A DNA stretch of 64,000 nt. Source: Paludibacteraceae bacterium. Lineage in GTDB: Bacteria; Bacteroidota; Bacteroidia; Bacteroidales; Paludibacteraceae. Position 1 is the stretch's first letter. The number at the start of each line of letters is the position of its first letter. The notes beneath the pieces are model-generated. The model saw only the letters and a program-made list of their open reading frames with translations. It did not search any database and was not told the origin of the DNA. The translations under genes were made by a program, and so were the position numbers. Shown piece after piece: positions 1 through 6,970 of the stretch. The stretch covers positions 1 through 64,000 of the forward strand of contig JAFTXV010000011.1 of assembly GCA_017461505.1 (NCBI GenBank), given 5' to 3'.

Positions 1-157
1 CCTGTAGATGGTAGATCGGCTATGCCTGTAGATGGTAGATCGGCTACGCCTGTAGATGGTAGATCGGCTGTGCCTGTAGATGGTAGATCGGCTATGCCTG
101 TAGATGGTAGATCGGCTACGCCTGTAGATGGTAGATCGGCTACGCCTGCAGACCGAC
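1..157 (+). repeat. 24-bp tandem repeat, six full copies, in frame with VirE gene
   Basis: The unit is CCTGTAGATGGTAGATCGGC followed by TAYG, six copies from 1 to 144 with a diverged seventh up to about 157. It is read as PVDGRSA plus T, M or V. The unit can be split as TAGATGG plus TAGATCGGC-TAC-GCCTG, which is the same word pair as TAGTTGG plus TAGATCGGGCAAAGCCCTG in the intergenic array at 59971-60142. The array may extend upstream of the window. Confidence 0.95.
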
Positions 158-1044
158 TTTGGAGGGTCTGCTTCAAGAAATGGTTTGTGGCGATGGTGGC
201 GAGTTGGATGAAGGATGAGGTGGTGAATCATACCGTATTGGTGTTGGTTGGTCGGCAGGGTATCTTCAAGACTACATGGCTGGACAATCTTATTCCGCCT
301 GAACTGCGTGCCTACAGCAGCAAGTTGCCACTATCGGGGCAGATAAGCAAAGATGATCGCTTGCGCCTATGCGAAAACGGACTGCTCAATATCGACGAGC
401 TGGATGCTATCTGTGGGCGTGAAATGAACATCGTGAAGTCGCTACTGACTTCCACCGATGTCAATGAGCGTGCGGCGTATGGCAGGTTGAAGGAGCGAAG
501 AGTGCGGTTGGCGAGTTTCTGTGCGAGTACGAACAAACGCGAGTTCTTGACCGATGTAACGGGCAATAGGCGATGGCTGCCATTCGAAGTGGAGAGCATA
601 CAGAATCCGTTTCATACGATTATCCCTTACGAGCTATTGTATGCGCAGGCGAAAGCCTTGGTAGAGGAAGGGTATTTTGCGTATTGGTTTGACATGGAGG
701 AGATGGAAGTGCTGGAGGCGCACAACGAGGAGTTCCGCGCGCAAGAGAACGAAGAACAACTGCTTCCGATATTGTTTGATGTGCCGGCGGAAGGCAAAGG
801 CGAGTTTATGACTACGGCGGAGATTAGCGATCGGTTAGCGACTTATGGAGGCATCAAAAAACCGATGAGCATACGCAAACTCAATGCGATATTGGAGCAT
901 CATGCGTTCAAAGCTGTTCGTCCGTATGTGGATGGCAAACAAGTACGAGGATGGCTGGTGTATAAGCGCAAACAGGATGAAATAGAAATCAAACAAAAAG
1001 AATTAGCCAATAAGTCACAAAGACATGAAGACATCTTATTTTGA
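1..1044 (+). CDS. VirE-type primase-helicase, 3' part (5' end outside window)
   Basis: The frame is open from base 1, so the gene begins upstream of the window. The visible part matches the P-loop ATPase domain of Bacteroidota VirE/DUF5906-type proteins, which are phage- and plasmid-like replicative helicases. The Walker A-like loop is VGRQGIFKTTWL (about residues 77-88, counted from the ATG at 22). The Walker B-like segment is LLNIDELD. A conserved STNKREFLTDVTGNRRWLPFEV-type block follows and ends in the arginine-finger region. The C-terminal 80 residues look like a winged-helix tail. Six in-frame copies of a 24-bp repeat (PVDGRSAT/M) lie directly before the domain, where relatives have a short linker. 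The gene heads a cassette of small accessory genes. Family confidence is good; the role in replication of a mobile element is inferred. Confidence 0.8.
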   Translation, partial: PVDGRSAMPVDGRSATPVDGRSAVPVDGRSAMPVDGRSATPVDGRSATPADRLWRVCFKKWFVAMVASWMKDEVVNHTVLVLVGRQGIFKTTWLDNLIPPELRAYSSKLPLSGQISKDDRLRLCENGLLNIDELDAICGREMNIVKSLLTSTDVNERAAYGRLKERRVRLASFCASTNKREFLTDVTGNRRWLPFEVESIQNPFHTIIPYELLYAQAKALVEEGYFAYWFDMEEMEVLEAHNEEFRAQENEEQLLPILFDVPAEGKGEFMTTAEISDRLATYGGIKKPMSIRKLNAILEHHAFKAVRPYVDGKQVRGWLVYKRKQDEIEIKQKELANKSQRHEDILF

Positions 1045-1141
1045 TAAATTCACAGGCGCGCGGGCGTGAGTTTTTATAAATTACTTGTCTTATGCGTCTT
1101 ATGGCTTAAACTAAACTATTAACCCTAAAACTTATTGAATT

Positions 1142-1450
1142 ATGGCAAAAGTAACATTTATGGATGGGATTGCAACCATCAGTGGTAGAATTGGTGATGT
1201 GGTTTTTCGGACATCACCATCGGGAAAAACATACGCATGCAAAGCACCCAAATGCGTGTCTAGGAAACCGACACACAAAGAAATGAAACAACGAAATCGA
1301 TTTGCGTTGGTTTGCAGGGTGGTTAGCGTACTACTGGCAGATCCTGCGCTACGAAAAGCATACGAGAAGGAGTTTAAGAAGAACCATGCAGGTATAAGAA
1401 CTCTGAGGCAGTATGTATTCAAACAAGTGTGGTATGGATTGCCAAAATAA
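1142..1450 (+). CDS. Small basic protein, MAKVTF family, member 1
   Basis: This is a 102-residue basic protein that I cannot assign to a named family. It starts MAKVTFMDGIATISGRIGDV, and its C-terminal half carries the pattern LADPALRKAYEKEFKK...TLRQYVFKQV. The same layout recurs in the proteins at 5257 and 6004 (LADPEQRATYEAKFKAQKKY, TLRGYVVAQVFK) and, N-terminally, in that at 1633, so these are paralogues. There is no signal peptide or membrane segment. The gene follows the VirE gene by about 100 bases and may share its transcript. The first ATG gives the N-terminus shared with the protein at 6004. The function is unknown; DNA binding or a virion-like structural role are both only guesses. 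Confidence 0.75.
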   Translation: MAKVTFMDGIATISGRIGDVVFRTSPSGKTYACKAPKCVSRKPTHKEMKQRNRFALVCRVVSVLLADPALRKAYEKEFKKNHAGIRTLRQYVFKQVWYGLPK

Positions 1451-1457
1451 AACATTT

Positions 1458-1528
1458 CTCGGCAAATACGCCGAGAGTTAAACAAACAAAAGACAGCGAT
1501 GTCCTAGTGATGTCCTAGTGATGTCCTA
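1458..1528 (+). repeat. Hairpin plus 11-bp tandem repeat after small ORF
   Basis: CTCGGC-AAATAC-GCCGAG (1458-1475) forms a 6-bp hairpin just after the stop codon at 1450, with no T-run behind it. From 1498 to 1528 the 11-bp unit GATGTCCTAGT occurs nearly three times. A word of another series, TATAGGACGCTTCGCTATAG, follows at about 1590. Confidence 0.7.
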
Positions 1529-1632
1529 TGGTGGTCGCGAAATGTGCAAGTGATTTGAAAACAAAAATATGGCGACTTTGTCGCAGTTTATAGGACGCTT
1601 CGCTATAGTTTAAAGTTTAGAGGCGAGGAAAT

Positions 1633-1875
1633 ATGATAGTGACATTTAAGAAACCAGTGGAAGGGTTGAGAGGGAAGATGCGATTGGAGGATGGGTTTTA
1701 TATCCGAAAACTGCATGGAAAATATGTGGTGCAACGATGCCCAAATCGGAAAGGGCATGTGCCGACGGAGAAGGAAAGGGAAAATCAGCAACGGTTTATT
1801 CAGCAGTATAGACGGCTGCGCCGTGGGGTAGGGTGTAAGGTGAGAAGGCGATTAGGCGATGAGGCGAAAGGTTAA
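1633..1875 (+). CDS. Small basic protein, MAKVTF family, truncated member 2
   Basis: This is an 80-residue, very basic protein. Residues 1-60 follow the family pattern: VTFKKPVEGLRGKM, then GFYIRKLHGKYVVQRCPN, then PTEKERENQQRFIQQY. The DPxxRxxYE and TLRxYV half seen in the other members is missing. Its place is taken by RRLGDEAKG, encoded by GGCGATTAGGCGATGAGGCGAAAGG-type repeat words that also occur between genes. The reading frame therefore appears to end in repeat DNA. It is probably a broken paralogue, though it could still be translated. The gene at 1888 starts 12 bases downstream. Confidence 0.6.
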   Translation: MIVTFKKPVEGLRGKMRLEDGFYIRKLHGKYVVQRCPNRKGHVPTEKERENQQRFIQQYRRLRRGVGCKVRRRLGDEAKG

Positions 1876-1887
1876 AGGCAAGGAAAT

Positions 1888-2067
1888 ATGAAATCAAGAA
1901 CTAAAATAGAACTCTCCCGCGCAGCGGGTGTGAGTCCAGAGACCTTCCGCCGTTGGCTGAAGACCGACCGTGCTTTTCTGGAAGCGAACGGCATCCGCCC
2001 TACCACGAAACTATTTCCACCCAAAGTGGTCAAATACCTTTGTGACAAATACGCCATCGACCTCTAA
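1888..2067 (+). CDS. Small HTH protein, DUF4248-like
   Basis: The protein has 59 residues. It begins MKSRTKIELSRAAGVSPETF and continues RRWLKTDRAFLEANGI. The first 25 residues read as a MerR/excisionase-like helix-turn-helix: a helix, the turn AAGVS, then the recognition helix PETFRRWLK. The end KLFPPKVVKYLCDKYAIDL is typical of the small DUF4248 proteins found beside VirE genes in Bacteroides. It lies 12 bases after the truncated small basic gene and is followed by a strong hairpin, which suggests it is the last gene of the first transcription unit. A DNA-binding role is inferred from the fold only. Confidence 0.7.
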   Translation: MKSRTKIELSRAAGVSPETFRRWLKTDRAFLEANGIRPTTKLFPPKVVKYLCDKYAIDL

Positions 2068-2090
2068 ACCCTAAACACTCATTACTAAAC

Positions 2091-2121
2091 AAGAAAAATC
2101 GCCCTTTACGCGATTTTTCTT
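2091..2121 (+). terminator. Rho-independent terminator after VirE unit
   Basis: A perfect 12-bp stem, AAGAAAAATCGC / GCGATTTTTCTT, encloses a 7-base loop. The right arm carries the T-run. It lies 24 bases after the HTH gene and just before the methyltransferase promoter. Confidence 0.85.
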
Positions 2122-2150
2122 GCATATCTCAAAATAATTCACTACCTTTG
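2120..2150 (+). promoter_or_regulatory. Bacteroidota promoter of the methyltransferase gene
   Basis: The -7 box TACCTTTG is at 2143-2150, with a TTGC element about 20 bases upstream (2120-2123). The start codon follows at 2179. Confidence 0.7.
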
Positions 2151-2178
2151 CACCCGCAAAAATTGACAACACCATATA

Positions 2179-3921
2179 ATGCCAGCACCTAAATTGCAAA
2201 CTCCAAAAGTCCTCAGTATTGATTTTGAGGAATTTAGAGATACTTATCAAAACGGCTTAGTTCCACAAGCCAAGCCTATTGAAAAGGCAGTTCACCCTCT
2301 TGAAGGATTGAACCCGAATGCGCGTGTGTTGGTGGCTGTGGTTCCCCTCAAGAATGCCGCAAAAATTTTTGATCGTACAGCCAAAGTTTATTGGACACGA
2401 CCAAAGTTTCCCAATACAATTGATCTCAAACAAGTAGAATATCTCGTGCCATATATTAGTGGTAAAGGTATTCGTGACATATATAAAGTCACAAAGATAC
2501 ATGCAGGCACCAAACAAGATATAGACCCTACTTGTGAAGATGATCGTATGCGTTTGGTTTTTGAGATGAAGTTTGAGAAACAACTTTTTGATGACTACAA
2601 ACCTCATGACCTCAAAATTTGGCATTGCTTTACGGATATTACTGTTGAAGAATTGCTCGTTCCAAAGGCAGATGCAATATATCATCGTTTAGTAGATGAT
2701 CGGTGGAGTTTTCGTACTGCTAACACGAAAGAGTACACGCACTGCTACCATGCTTATCCAGCAATGATGATTCCGCAAGTGGCGCGTACCTTAATTGAGG
2801 AATACAAACCATTAGGACGCTTGGAGTGTATTTTTGACCCGTATGCTGGTAGTGGAACTACTTTGGTAGAAGCCAACCTTATAGGTGTAAATGCAATTGG
2901 AACAGACCTCAATCCATTGGCGCGTATGATGAGTAGAGTGAAAACAACACACTATGACCAACCGCAAATCGTAGAATGGTTCGAGAATATCTGTTCGCAC
3001 TTCAAAAATTATGATCCAAACATAGTGCGCAAAAAAGACTTTAGTAATATCTCAAATTATACTTTCTGGTACACGGAGGATGCTCTACTTCGATTGTCAT
3101 ATATTCAGCAATTGATAGATGACCATACAAATGGATGCGAGTTCTTCCTGCTTTGTTTGGCTGAAACGGTACGCGAAGTATCTTTCACTCGGAATGGTGA
3201 GTTCAAGCGCTTTAAAATGTCCGAAAAAAGTTTGGAAAAGTTCAAACCTGATGTTTTTGATTTGTTCAAGCGCAAAGTAACGAGAAATATCAACGGATTG
3301 CACCAATTCAATACAACTGCACCTATGCAAGCCAATAGTAAAGTGTGCGACTTTAACTCCACTTTTGGCATTCCTGACACCATCCTGCCCGAAGGAAGTG
3401 TTGATATGGTTGTCACATCGCCACCTTATGGAGATAGCCACACCACCGTTGCTTATGGTCAGTTTTCGCGTTGGGCAAATGAATGGTTCTGCTACAAAGA
3501 GGCTGCTTCACTTGATTCAATGTTAATGGGTGGTAAAAAAACGCGCCAAGAATTATTTACAACTACCACAATTCGACAAGAACTAGATGCTATTAGGGCA
3601 TTAGATGAAAAACGTTATTGGGAAGTTGTGAGTTTCTTAAATGACTACACATTGAGTATTCAAAATGTTGCAAAAGTGGTACGCAAGGGAGGAGTTGTTT
3701 GCTATGTAGTAGGAGACAGACGCGTCAAAGGTATCCAAATACCATTAGACCTATTCACAGCAGAAACTTTCTCGTGTCATGGATTTAAGCACAAAATCAC
3801 CCTCGTAAGAGAGATACCCAACAAACGAATGCCCGCACAAACAAGCCCCACCAATCAGGCAGGGCTTAAAGTGGCTACCATGAGCCAAGAGTTTTTGGTT
3901 ATTCTTGATAAACAAGAGTGA
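2179..3921 (+). CDS. Type II DNA methyltransferase, probably N4-cytosine
   Basis: This 580-residue protein has the AdoMet motif I DPYAGSGTTLVEAN at about residues 218-231. The catalytic motif TSPPYGDS follows at about residues 413-420. S/TSPPY is the motif IV form typical of N4-cytosine methyltransferases. Motif I precedes motif IV by nearly 200 residues, which presumably hold the target-recognition part. About 200 N-terminal residues precede the catalytic core and I do not recognise them. The stop codon directly abuts the stop codon of the opposing MvaI/BcnI-type nuclease gene, so the two form a restriction-modification pair. MvaI and BcnI systems use N4mC methylation of CC(W/S)GG, which agrees with this call. 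The coding sequence is more AT-rich by eye than its surroundings, suggesting acquisition. Confidence 0.88.
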   Translation: MPAPKLQTPKVLSIDFEEFRDTYQNGLVPQAKPIEKAVHPLEGLNPNARVLVAVVPLKNAAKIFDRTAKVYWTRPKFPNTIDLKQVEYLVPYISGKGIRDIYKVTKIHAGTKQDIDPTCEDDRMRLVFEMKFEKQLFDDYKPHDLKIWHCFTDITVEELLVPKADAIYHRLVDDRWSFRTANTKEYTHCYHAYPAMMIPQVARTLIEEYKPLGRLECIFDPYAGSGTTLVEANLIGVNAIGTDLNPLARMMSRVKTTHYDQPQIVEWFENICSHFKNYDPNIVRKKDFSNISNYTFWYTEDALLRLSYIQQLIDDHTNGCEFFLLCLAETVREVSFTRNGEFKRFKMSEKSLEKFKPDVFDLFKRKVTRNINGLHQFNTTAPMQANSKVCDFNSTFGIPDTILPEGSVDMVVTSPPYGDSHTTVAYGQFSRWANEWFCYKEAASLDSMLMGGKKTRQELFTTTTIRQELDAIRALDEKRYWEVVSFLNDYTLSIQNVAKVVRKGGVVCYVVGDRRVKGIQIPLDLFTAETFSCHGFKHKITLVREIPNKRMPAQTSPTNQAGLKVATMSQEFLVILDKQE

Positions 3922-4782
3922 TTATTCTATTTCTTCATGATAGGCAAACAATTTATCTAACGATTGAGGCAAAATGCGGAAACCGCTTCCATGGTCATGC
4001 GATTTACCAGATGGATAACTTCCAATACGAATATCATACATAATTTTTCCTTCTTGTAGCAGGTTAATAAATCTTTCTATGGAAGGACGCATATATACAT
4101 CTGCTTTATGAAACAAGAATAGTTCTGTTCCCCCACTTTTTTGTCTCTTGGCTGATACATAGAATAAGTTCTCTAATTTATTCTTTAGCGTTTCTTCTAT
4201 TTCTTCAAAGGTATATCCTACTGATTTATCTAAAATGTTACCACTTTGTAAATCGCTTACTTGAATCAAAATCATTTTTGCTTCATGATCAATGCATAAC
4301 TGGAAAGAATATTTTCCCATATATGTATTGCTTTTGGTAGCAAACATGGAGGTGTGTAATCTCTTCAAAGTTGGATTGTTTGGATAAGGAGTACCAAACT
4401 TTGTATTCAAAATACTATTTGCATCGTCAGGAAAGGATGGCCTTCTTGTAAAAAGCGTAACATAAGAACTTGAGTTTTCACGATGTGCCTTTATCTCAAA
4501 ACCAAATAAATCAGGCGCATTGATATTATTCTCTGCTACTCCTACACAATCTTCGAAAGTTTTACCAATTCCTGTGTCACTTGTGCGGTGCGACGGAATA
4601 TACCCCATACTTTTTACCTCTCGAAAACGAGCGATCATTTTTCTTTTATTGCATACCATATCCAATGTATTTTTCACTGCCCGAAAACGAGCAATTATTC
4701 CTCTTTTGTTGCACATTATATTCAGTGTGTTTTGTACTGGTGCAATAAAAACGCTACTAATCCCACGGACTAGTAGCGCCAT
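3922..4782 (-). CDS. MvaI/BcnI-family restriction endonuclease
   Basis: The 286-residue protein has the family signature SHRTSDTGIGKTFEDCVG followed by AENNINAPDLFGFEIKAHR. The Asp, Glu and Lys of PDLFGFEIK are the metal-binding catalytic set of this MutH-like fold. MvaI and BcnI are about 240 residues, and a start at the Met 47-48 codons in would give that length. The extra N-terminus is a 20-residue near-duplicate (NTLNIMCNKRGIIARFRA / NTLDMVCNKRKMIARFRE) encoded by a 60-bp tandem duplication. The true start is thus uncertain: 4782 or one of the ATGs inside the duplicated region. The gene is tail-to-tail with the methyltransferase, stop codon against stop codon. Recognition of a CCNGG-type site is inferred from family only. 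Confidence 0.88.
   Translation of the reverse strand: MALLVRGISSVFIAPVQNTLNIMCNKRGIIARFRAVKNTLDMVCNKRKMIARFREVKSMGYIPSHRTSDTGIGKTFEDCVGVAENNINAPDLFGFEIKAHRENSSSYVTLFTRRPSFPDDANSILNTKFGTPYPNNPTLKRLHTSMFATKSNTYMGKYSFQLCIDHEAKMILIQVSDLQSGNILDKSVGYTFEEIEETLKNKLENLFYVSAKRQKSGGTELFLFHKADVYMRPSIERFINLLQEGKIMYDIRIGSYPSGKSHDHGSGFRILPQSLDKLFAYHEEIE
4621..4740 (-). repeat. 60-bp tandem duplication in the endonuclease 5' end
   Basis: Units 4621-4680 and 4681-4740 align along their whole length, sharing CGAAAACGAGC, TTGCA and a CACTG/TACTG end. They add 20 residues to the predicted N-terminus. The divergence between copies indicates an old event. Confidence 0.85.
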
Positions 4783-5146
4783 TATATATTACCAGTCCTT
4801 TGTTTTCAAAAGGACATAGGTAAGTTGGAGTAAGGAACGAAGTCGGCAAACTCAGATGACAATACCCCTGTTACCTATGCCCAAAGCACAGATAGCACGG
4901 GACACATACCTTTTGTCATCTATTGTTTGCCGTTCGTTCCTTAGATATATGCCTTGCTAAATATGTAAAAGTACCTTTACATTTTACATTTCGACTGCAA
5001 AGTTACAATAAAAAGTACATATTTGCAAATTTATTTAGAATTTTTACTAAAAATCGTAGTTTCTATATGCTTTTTTCATTTTTCAGCCCAAAGTATACCA
5101 TCTCTAATCCCCTCCGAAACCACTTTATTCTACTTTATTCCTGCTT
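4783..5146. other. Gene-free stretch with a long imperfect inverted repeat
   Basis: I see no credible gene here. The arms 4831-4862 and 4913-4943 are near-perfect reverse complements (TAAGGAACGA, GGCAAAC, GATGACAA against TTGTCATC, GTTTGCC, CGTTCCTTA) around a 50-base centre. The structure could be a leader RNA of the nuclease gene (transcribed leftward), a recombination site, or a transposon relic. The rest is AT-rich. Confidence 0.6.
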
Positions 5147-5180
5147 AAACCCACACAAGCCCACAACGCTGTGTGGGTTT
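5147..5180 (+). terminator. Terminator-like hairpin
   Basis: The 11-bp stem AAACCCACACA / TGTGTGGGTTT has a 12-base loop and is followed by GTTGT. It lies directly upstream of the promoter for the gene at 5257 and may insulate it. Confidence 0.6.
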
Positions 5181-5184
5181 GTTG

Positions 5185-5192
5185 TATCTTTG
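5185..5192 (+). promoter_or_regulatory. -7 box of promoter for small basic gene 3
   Basis: TATCTTTG matches TAnnTTTG. The ATG at 5257 is 65 bases downstream. Confidence 0.65.
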
Positions 5193-5256
5193 CACTCGAT
5201 TTCAATGCGCAACGATATTAATCCCAGTTATTAACCATTAAACCTAAATTTTAACT

Positions 5257-5574
5257 ATGGCAATTATCAAAAATTCTACGCCTTTTGATTCGATTCAGAA
5301 GAAGTTCTCTGGTTCGGATGAGATTCATTTCCGTAACCGCAAGAAAGACAATGCGACCATTGGTGTGCGTGTGAAGAACCCTTATGACGGTGGCCAGTCA
5401 GAAGCTCAACAAGCTGTGCGTAATGCTTTCAAAGCAGCACAAACACAAGCGACAACTATCCTTGCGGATCCGGAGCAACGAGCGACCTACGAGGCAAAAT
5501 TCAAAGCGCAAAAGAAGTACATCACACTGCGTGGGTATGTGGTGGCGCAAGTGTTCAAGCAAATCGGCGAATAA
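5257..5574 (+). CDS. Small basic protein, MAKVTF family, member 3
   Basis: The protein has 105 residues and starts MAIIKNSTPFDSIQKKFSG. The C-terminal part ILADPEQRATYEAKFKAQKK, then YITLRGYVVAQVFK, is the clearest statement of the family motif shared with 1142 and 6004. It has its own promoter and lies on the far side of the restriction-modification pair, as if that pair had inserted between paralogues. No signal peptide, TM segment or cysteine is present. The stop codon is followed within a few bases by a long array of palindromic repeat words. The function is unknown. Confidence 0.78.
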   Translation: MAIIKNSTPFDSIQKKFSGSDEIHFRNRKKDNATIGVRVKNPYDGGQSEAQQAVRNAFKAAQTQATTILADPEQRATYEAKFKAQKKYITLRGYVVAQVFKQIGE

Positions 5575-5576
5575 GC

Positions 5577-5990
5577 CGATTTAGATCGCTCGCGCTGCTC
5601 GCTGGAGATCGCTTCGCTGTAGATCGCTCGCGCTGCTCGCTGGAGATCGCTTCGCTATAGATCACTCGCGCTGCTTCGCTGGAGATCGCTTCGCTAGAGA
5701 CTCTACAGGCGCTTTGCGCCAATCTACAGCCCGAAGGGCGATCTATCAACACCCTAAACCTTAAACTCTAAACACTAAACAATTAACCCCCTTACAAGAC
5801 AGAACGCCCTGCGGGCTGTAGATCGGGCAGAGCCCTGGAGGTCGCCACTGGCGTGGCTGTAGATCGGCGCCAAGGCGCCTGTAGACTACTACAGCGAGTG
5901 CAACGAGCGAACTACAGCAAAGCGATCCACAACGAAGCGTAGCGAAGTGATCTACAGCGAGCAAAGCGAGCGATCTGTTTTGTGAACTAA
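5577..5990. repeat. Intergenic array of TAGATCG words and mini-palindromes
   Basis: This gene-free stretch is built almost wholly of short units. They include TAGATCGCTCGCGCTGCTCG, GGAGATCGCTTCGCT, GGGCAGAGCCC, GGCGCCAAGGCGCC, CGCTTTGCG and GCCCGAAGGGC, joined by TAGATC or its complement CTACAG. Around 5750-5790 it passes through ACCCTAAACCTTAAACTCTA words. The open frames that cross it in both directions are repeat-derived and not credible as genes. Confidence 0.9.
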
Positions 5991-6003
5991 ATCACAAAAC
6001 ATT

Positions 6004-6342
6004 ATGGCAAAAGTAACCTTTATTGACCCAATCAAATCCGTCAGCGGCAAGCTGACCAAGAAACATTGTGTGGTGTACAACGTGCGCCAAGCTGTTACCA
6101 ACAACGAGGACATGATCCGCAACCCTAATTACACCGCCTACCGCGACCCAAGCAAGAAGATCAAACTCACGGCCAACCAACGCCAATGGAACCAACGTTT
6201 CGGAGAGTTGTGTGCCGCTACTCGTGTCCGTATGGAAGACCCAACCTACATCAACACCGACCGTGCCGAGTTTGCTCAACAAACCAAGTACAAGACCCTC
6301 TGGGCGTTTGTCTTCAATAAACTGAAGAACGAGGAGGTGTAA
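6004..6342 (+). CDS. Small basic protein, MAKVTF family, member 4
   Basis: This 112-residue protein starts MAKVTFIDPIKSVSGKLTK, very close to the start of the protein at 1142. It ends MEDPTYINTDRAEFAQQTKY, then KTLWAFVFNKLKN, a diverged form of the family C-terminal motif. It is basic and without membrane segments. The ATG follows immediately on the palindromic repeat array, which therefore lies in its leader. Downstream is another word array and then the holin-like gene. I cannot assign a function. Confidence 0.78.
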   Translation: MAKVTFIDPIKSVSGKLTKKHCVVYNVRQAVTNNEDMIRNPNYTAYRDPSKKIKLTANQRQWNQRFGELCAATRVRMEDPTYINTDRAEFAQQTKYKTLWAFVFNKLKNEEV

Positions 6343-6349
6343 AACAAGA

Positions 6350-6486
6350 CCGCGCTGACGCGCTGTTAGAACGGGCTAACGCCCTGTTAGATCACTGCGT
6401 TGTTAGAACGCACCTATGGTGCTGTTAGATTTCTAGAGTCTAACATCTAACAGCGAAGCGGTCTAGCATCTAACAGCAAAGCGATC
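6350..6486. repeat. Intergenic array of TTAGAAC/TTAGATC words
   Basis: The array contains GCGCTGACGCGC, CGGGCTAACGCCCTG, TGCGTTGTTAGAACGCA, CACCTATGGTG and CAGCGAAGCG mini-palindromes joined by TTAGATC or TTAGAAC. It fills the gap between the gene ending at 6342 and the start at 6494. Confidence 0.88.
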
Positions 6487-6493
6487 TAAACAA

Positions 6494-6685
6494 ATGATTA
6501 TGAAAAAAGTACAATTGATATTAGCGGTCGGTCTGTGCGTATTTGGAGGTATGTTGCTCATCGCGGGCTTCTGTTGCCCACCGCTGGGTGAGATACACCA
6601 TAGCGTGCTTATCGCCTTTGGCGAGGTGCTGACATTCTCGGGGTCGCTAATAGGCATTGACTATAAGTATCGCTACAAAGATTGA
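6494..6685 (+). CDS. Small two-TM protein, holin-like
   Basis: This 63-residue protein (61 if the second ATG at 6500 is used) has two hydrophobic helices, about residues 6-28 and 37-57. They are separated by a short loop (CCPPLGEIHH), and the tail DYKYRYKD is charged. Size and topology fit a class II-type holin. Similar small proteins sit beside amidase/DUF5675 genes in Bacteroidales. It precedes the DUF5675 gene and the spanin-like gene, so a role in a lysis or wall-release cassette is inferred from context and topology only. Confidence 0.65.
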   Translation: MIMKKVQLILAVGLCVFGGMLLIAGFCCPPLGEIHHSVLIAFGEVLTFSGSLIGIDYKYRYKD

Positions 6686-6945
6686 TTTTTAAGACAATTA
6701 TCGTCAATTTGAACGTCAATTTATGACAATTTTAGAAACAAAAATACGCCATCGCGTTCGGCAACATAGTCGTATTGACTGTTGACTTTGTCAACATTAG
6801 GGCGACATGTGCCTCCGCTCTCCCCACTCGCTCACGAAGCTCGCGGGGGCCCCTAATGGCTACAAAAATAAATAAAAATCAGGGAAGATATTTTGTTGTT
6901 TGGGCAGAAGAATATAGCACGCTATATTAGTGCCCAACAACAAAA
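6686..6945. other. Non-coding stretch with hairpins before the DUF5675 gene
   Basis: No gene is seen. There are repeated TCAATTT/GACAATT words near 6700-6735. Outer arms CATTAGGG (6797-6804) and CCCTAATG (about 6852-6859) enclose a GC-rich core. A long near-perfect hairpin has arms 6891-6906 and 6931-6945 (TTTTGTTGTTTGGGCA / TGCCCAACAACAAAA). This last hairpin lies 25 bases before the ATG at 6971 and could be a terminator or leader structure. Confidence 0.6.
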
Positions 6946-6970
6946 TTATATTCTAAGAAATGATGCGAAT

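Noticed and set aside
1..157. Direct repeats as a CRISPR array
   Set aside because: The 24-bp units are joined head to tail without spacers and are in frame with a helicase gene.
2257..3441. Minus-strand frames opposite the methyltransferase
   Set aside because: They are shadows of the coding strand without recognisable protein features.
4923..5234. Plus-strand frame of 103 codons
   Set aside because: It crosses the inverted repeat, a terminator-like hairpin and the promoter of the next gene, and its composition is that of AT-rich non-coding DNA.
5555..5964. Minus-strand frames of 65 and 67 codons in the repeat array
   Set aside because: They consist only of translated palindromic words, have no start context and no conserved features.
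1142..6342. Small basic proteins as HU-type DNA-binding proteins
   Set aside because: Genes at this position in Bacteroides are often HU-like, but no HU motif (such as the proline arm or GRNP) is visible.
6893..6970. TTG start for the DUF5675 gene
   Set aside because: The extra codons encode one arm and the loop of a long hairpin; the ATG at 6971 matches the family start.
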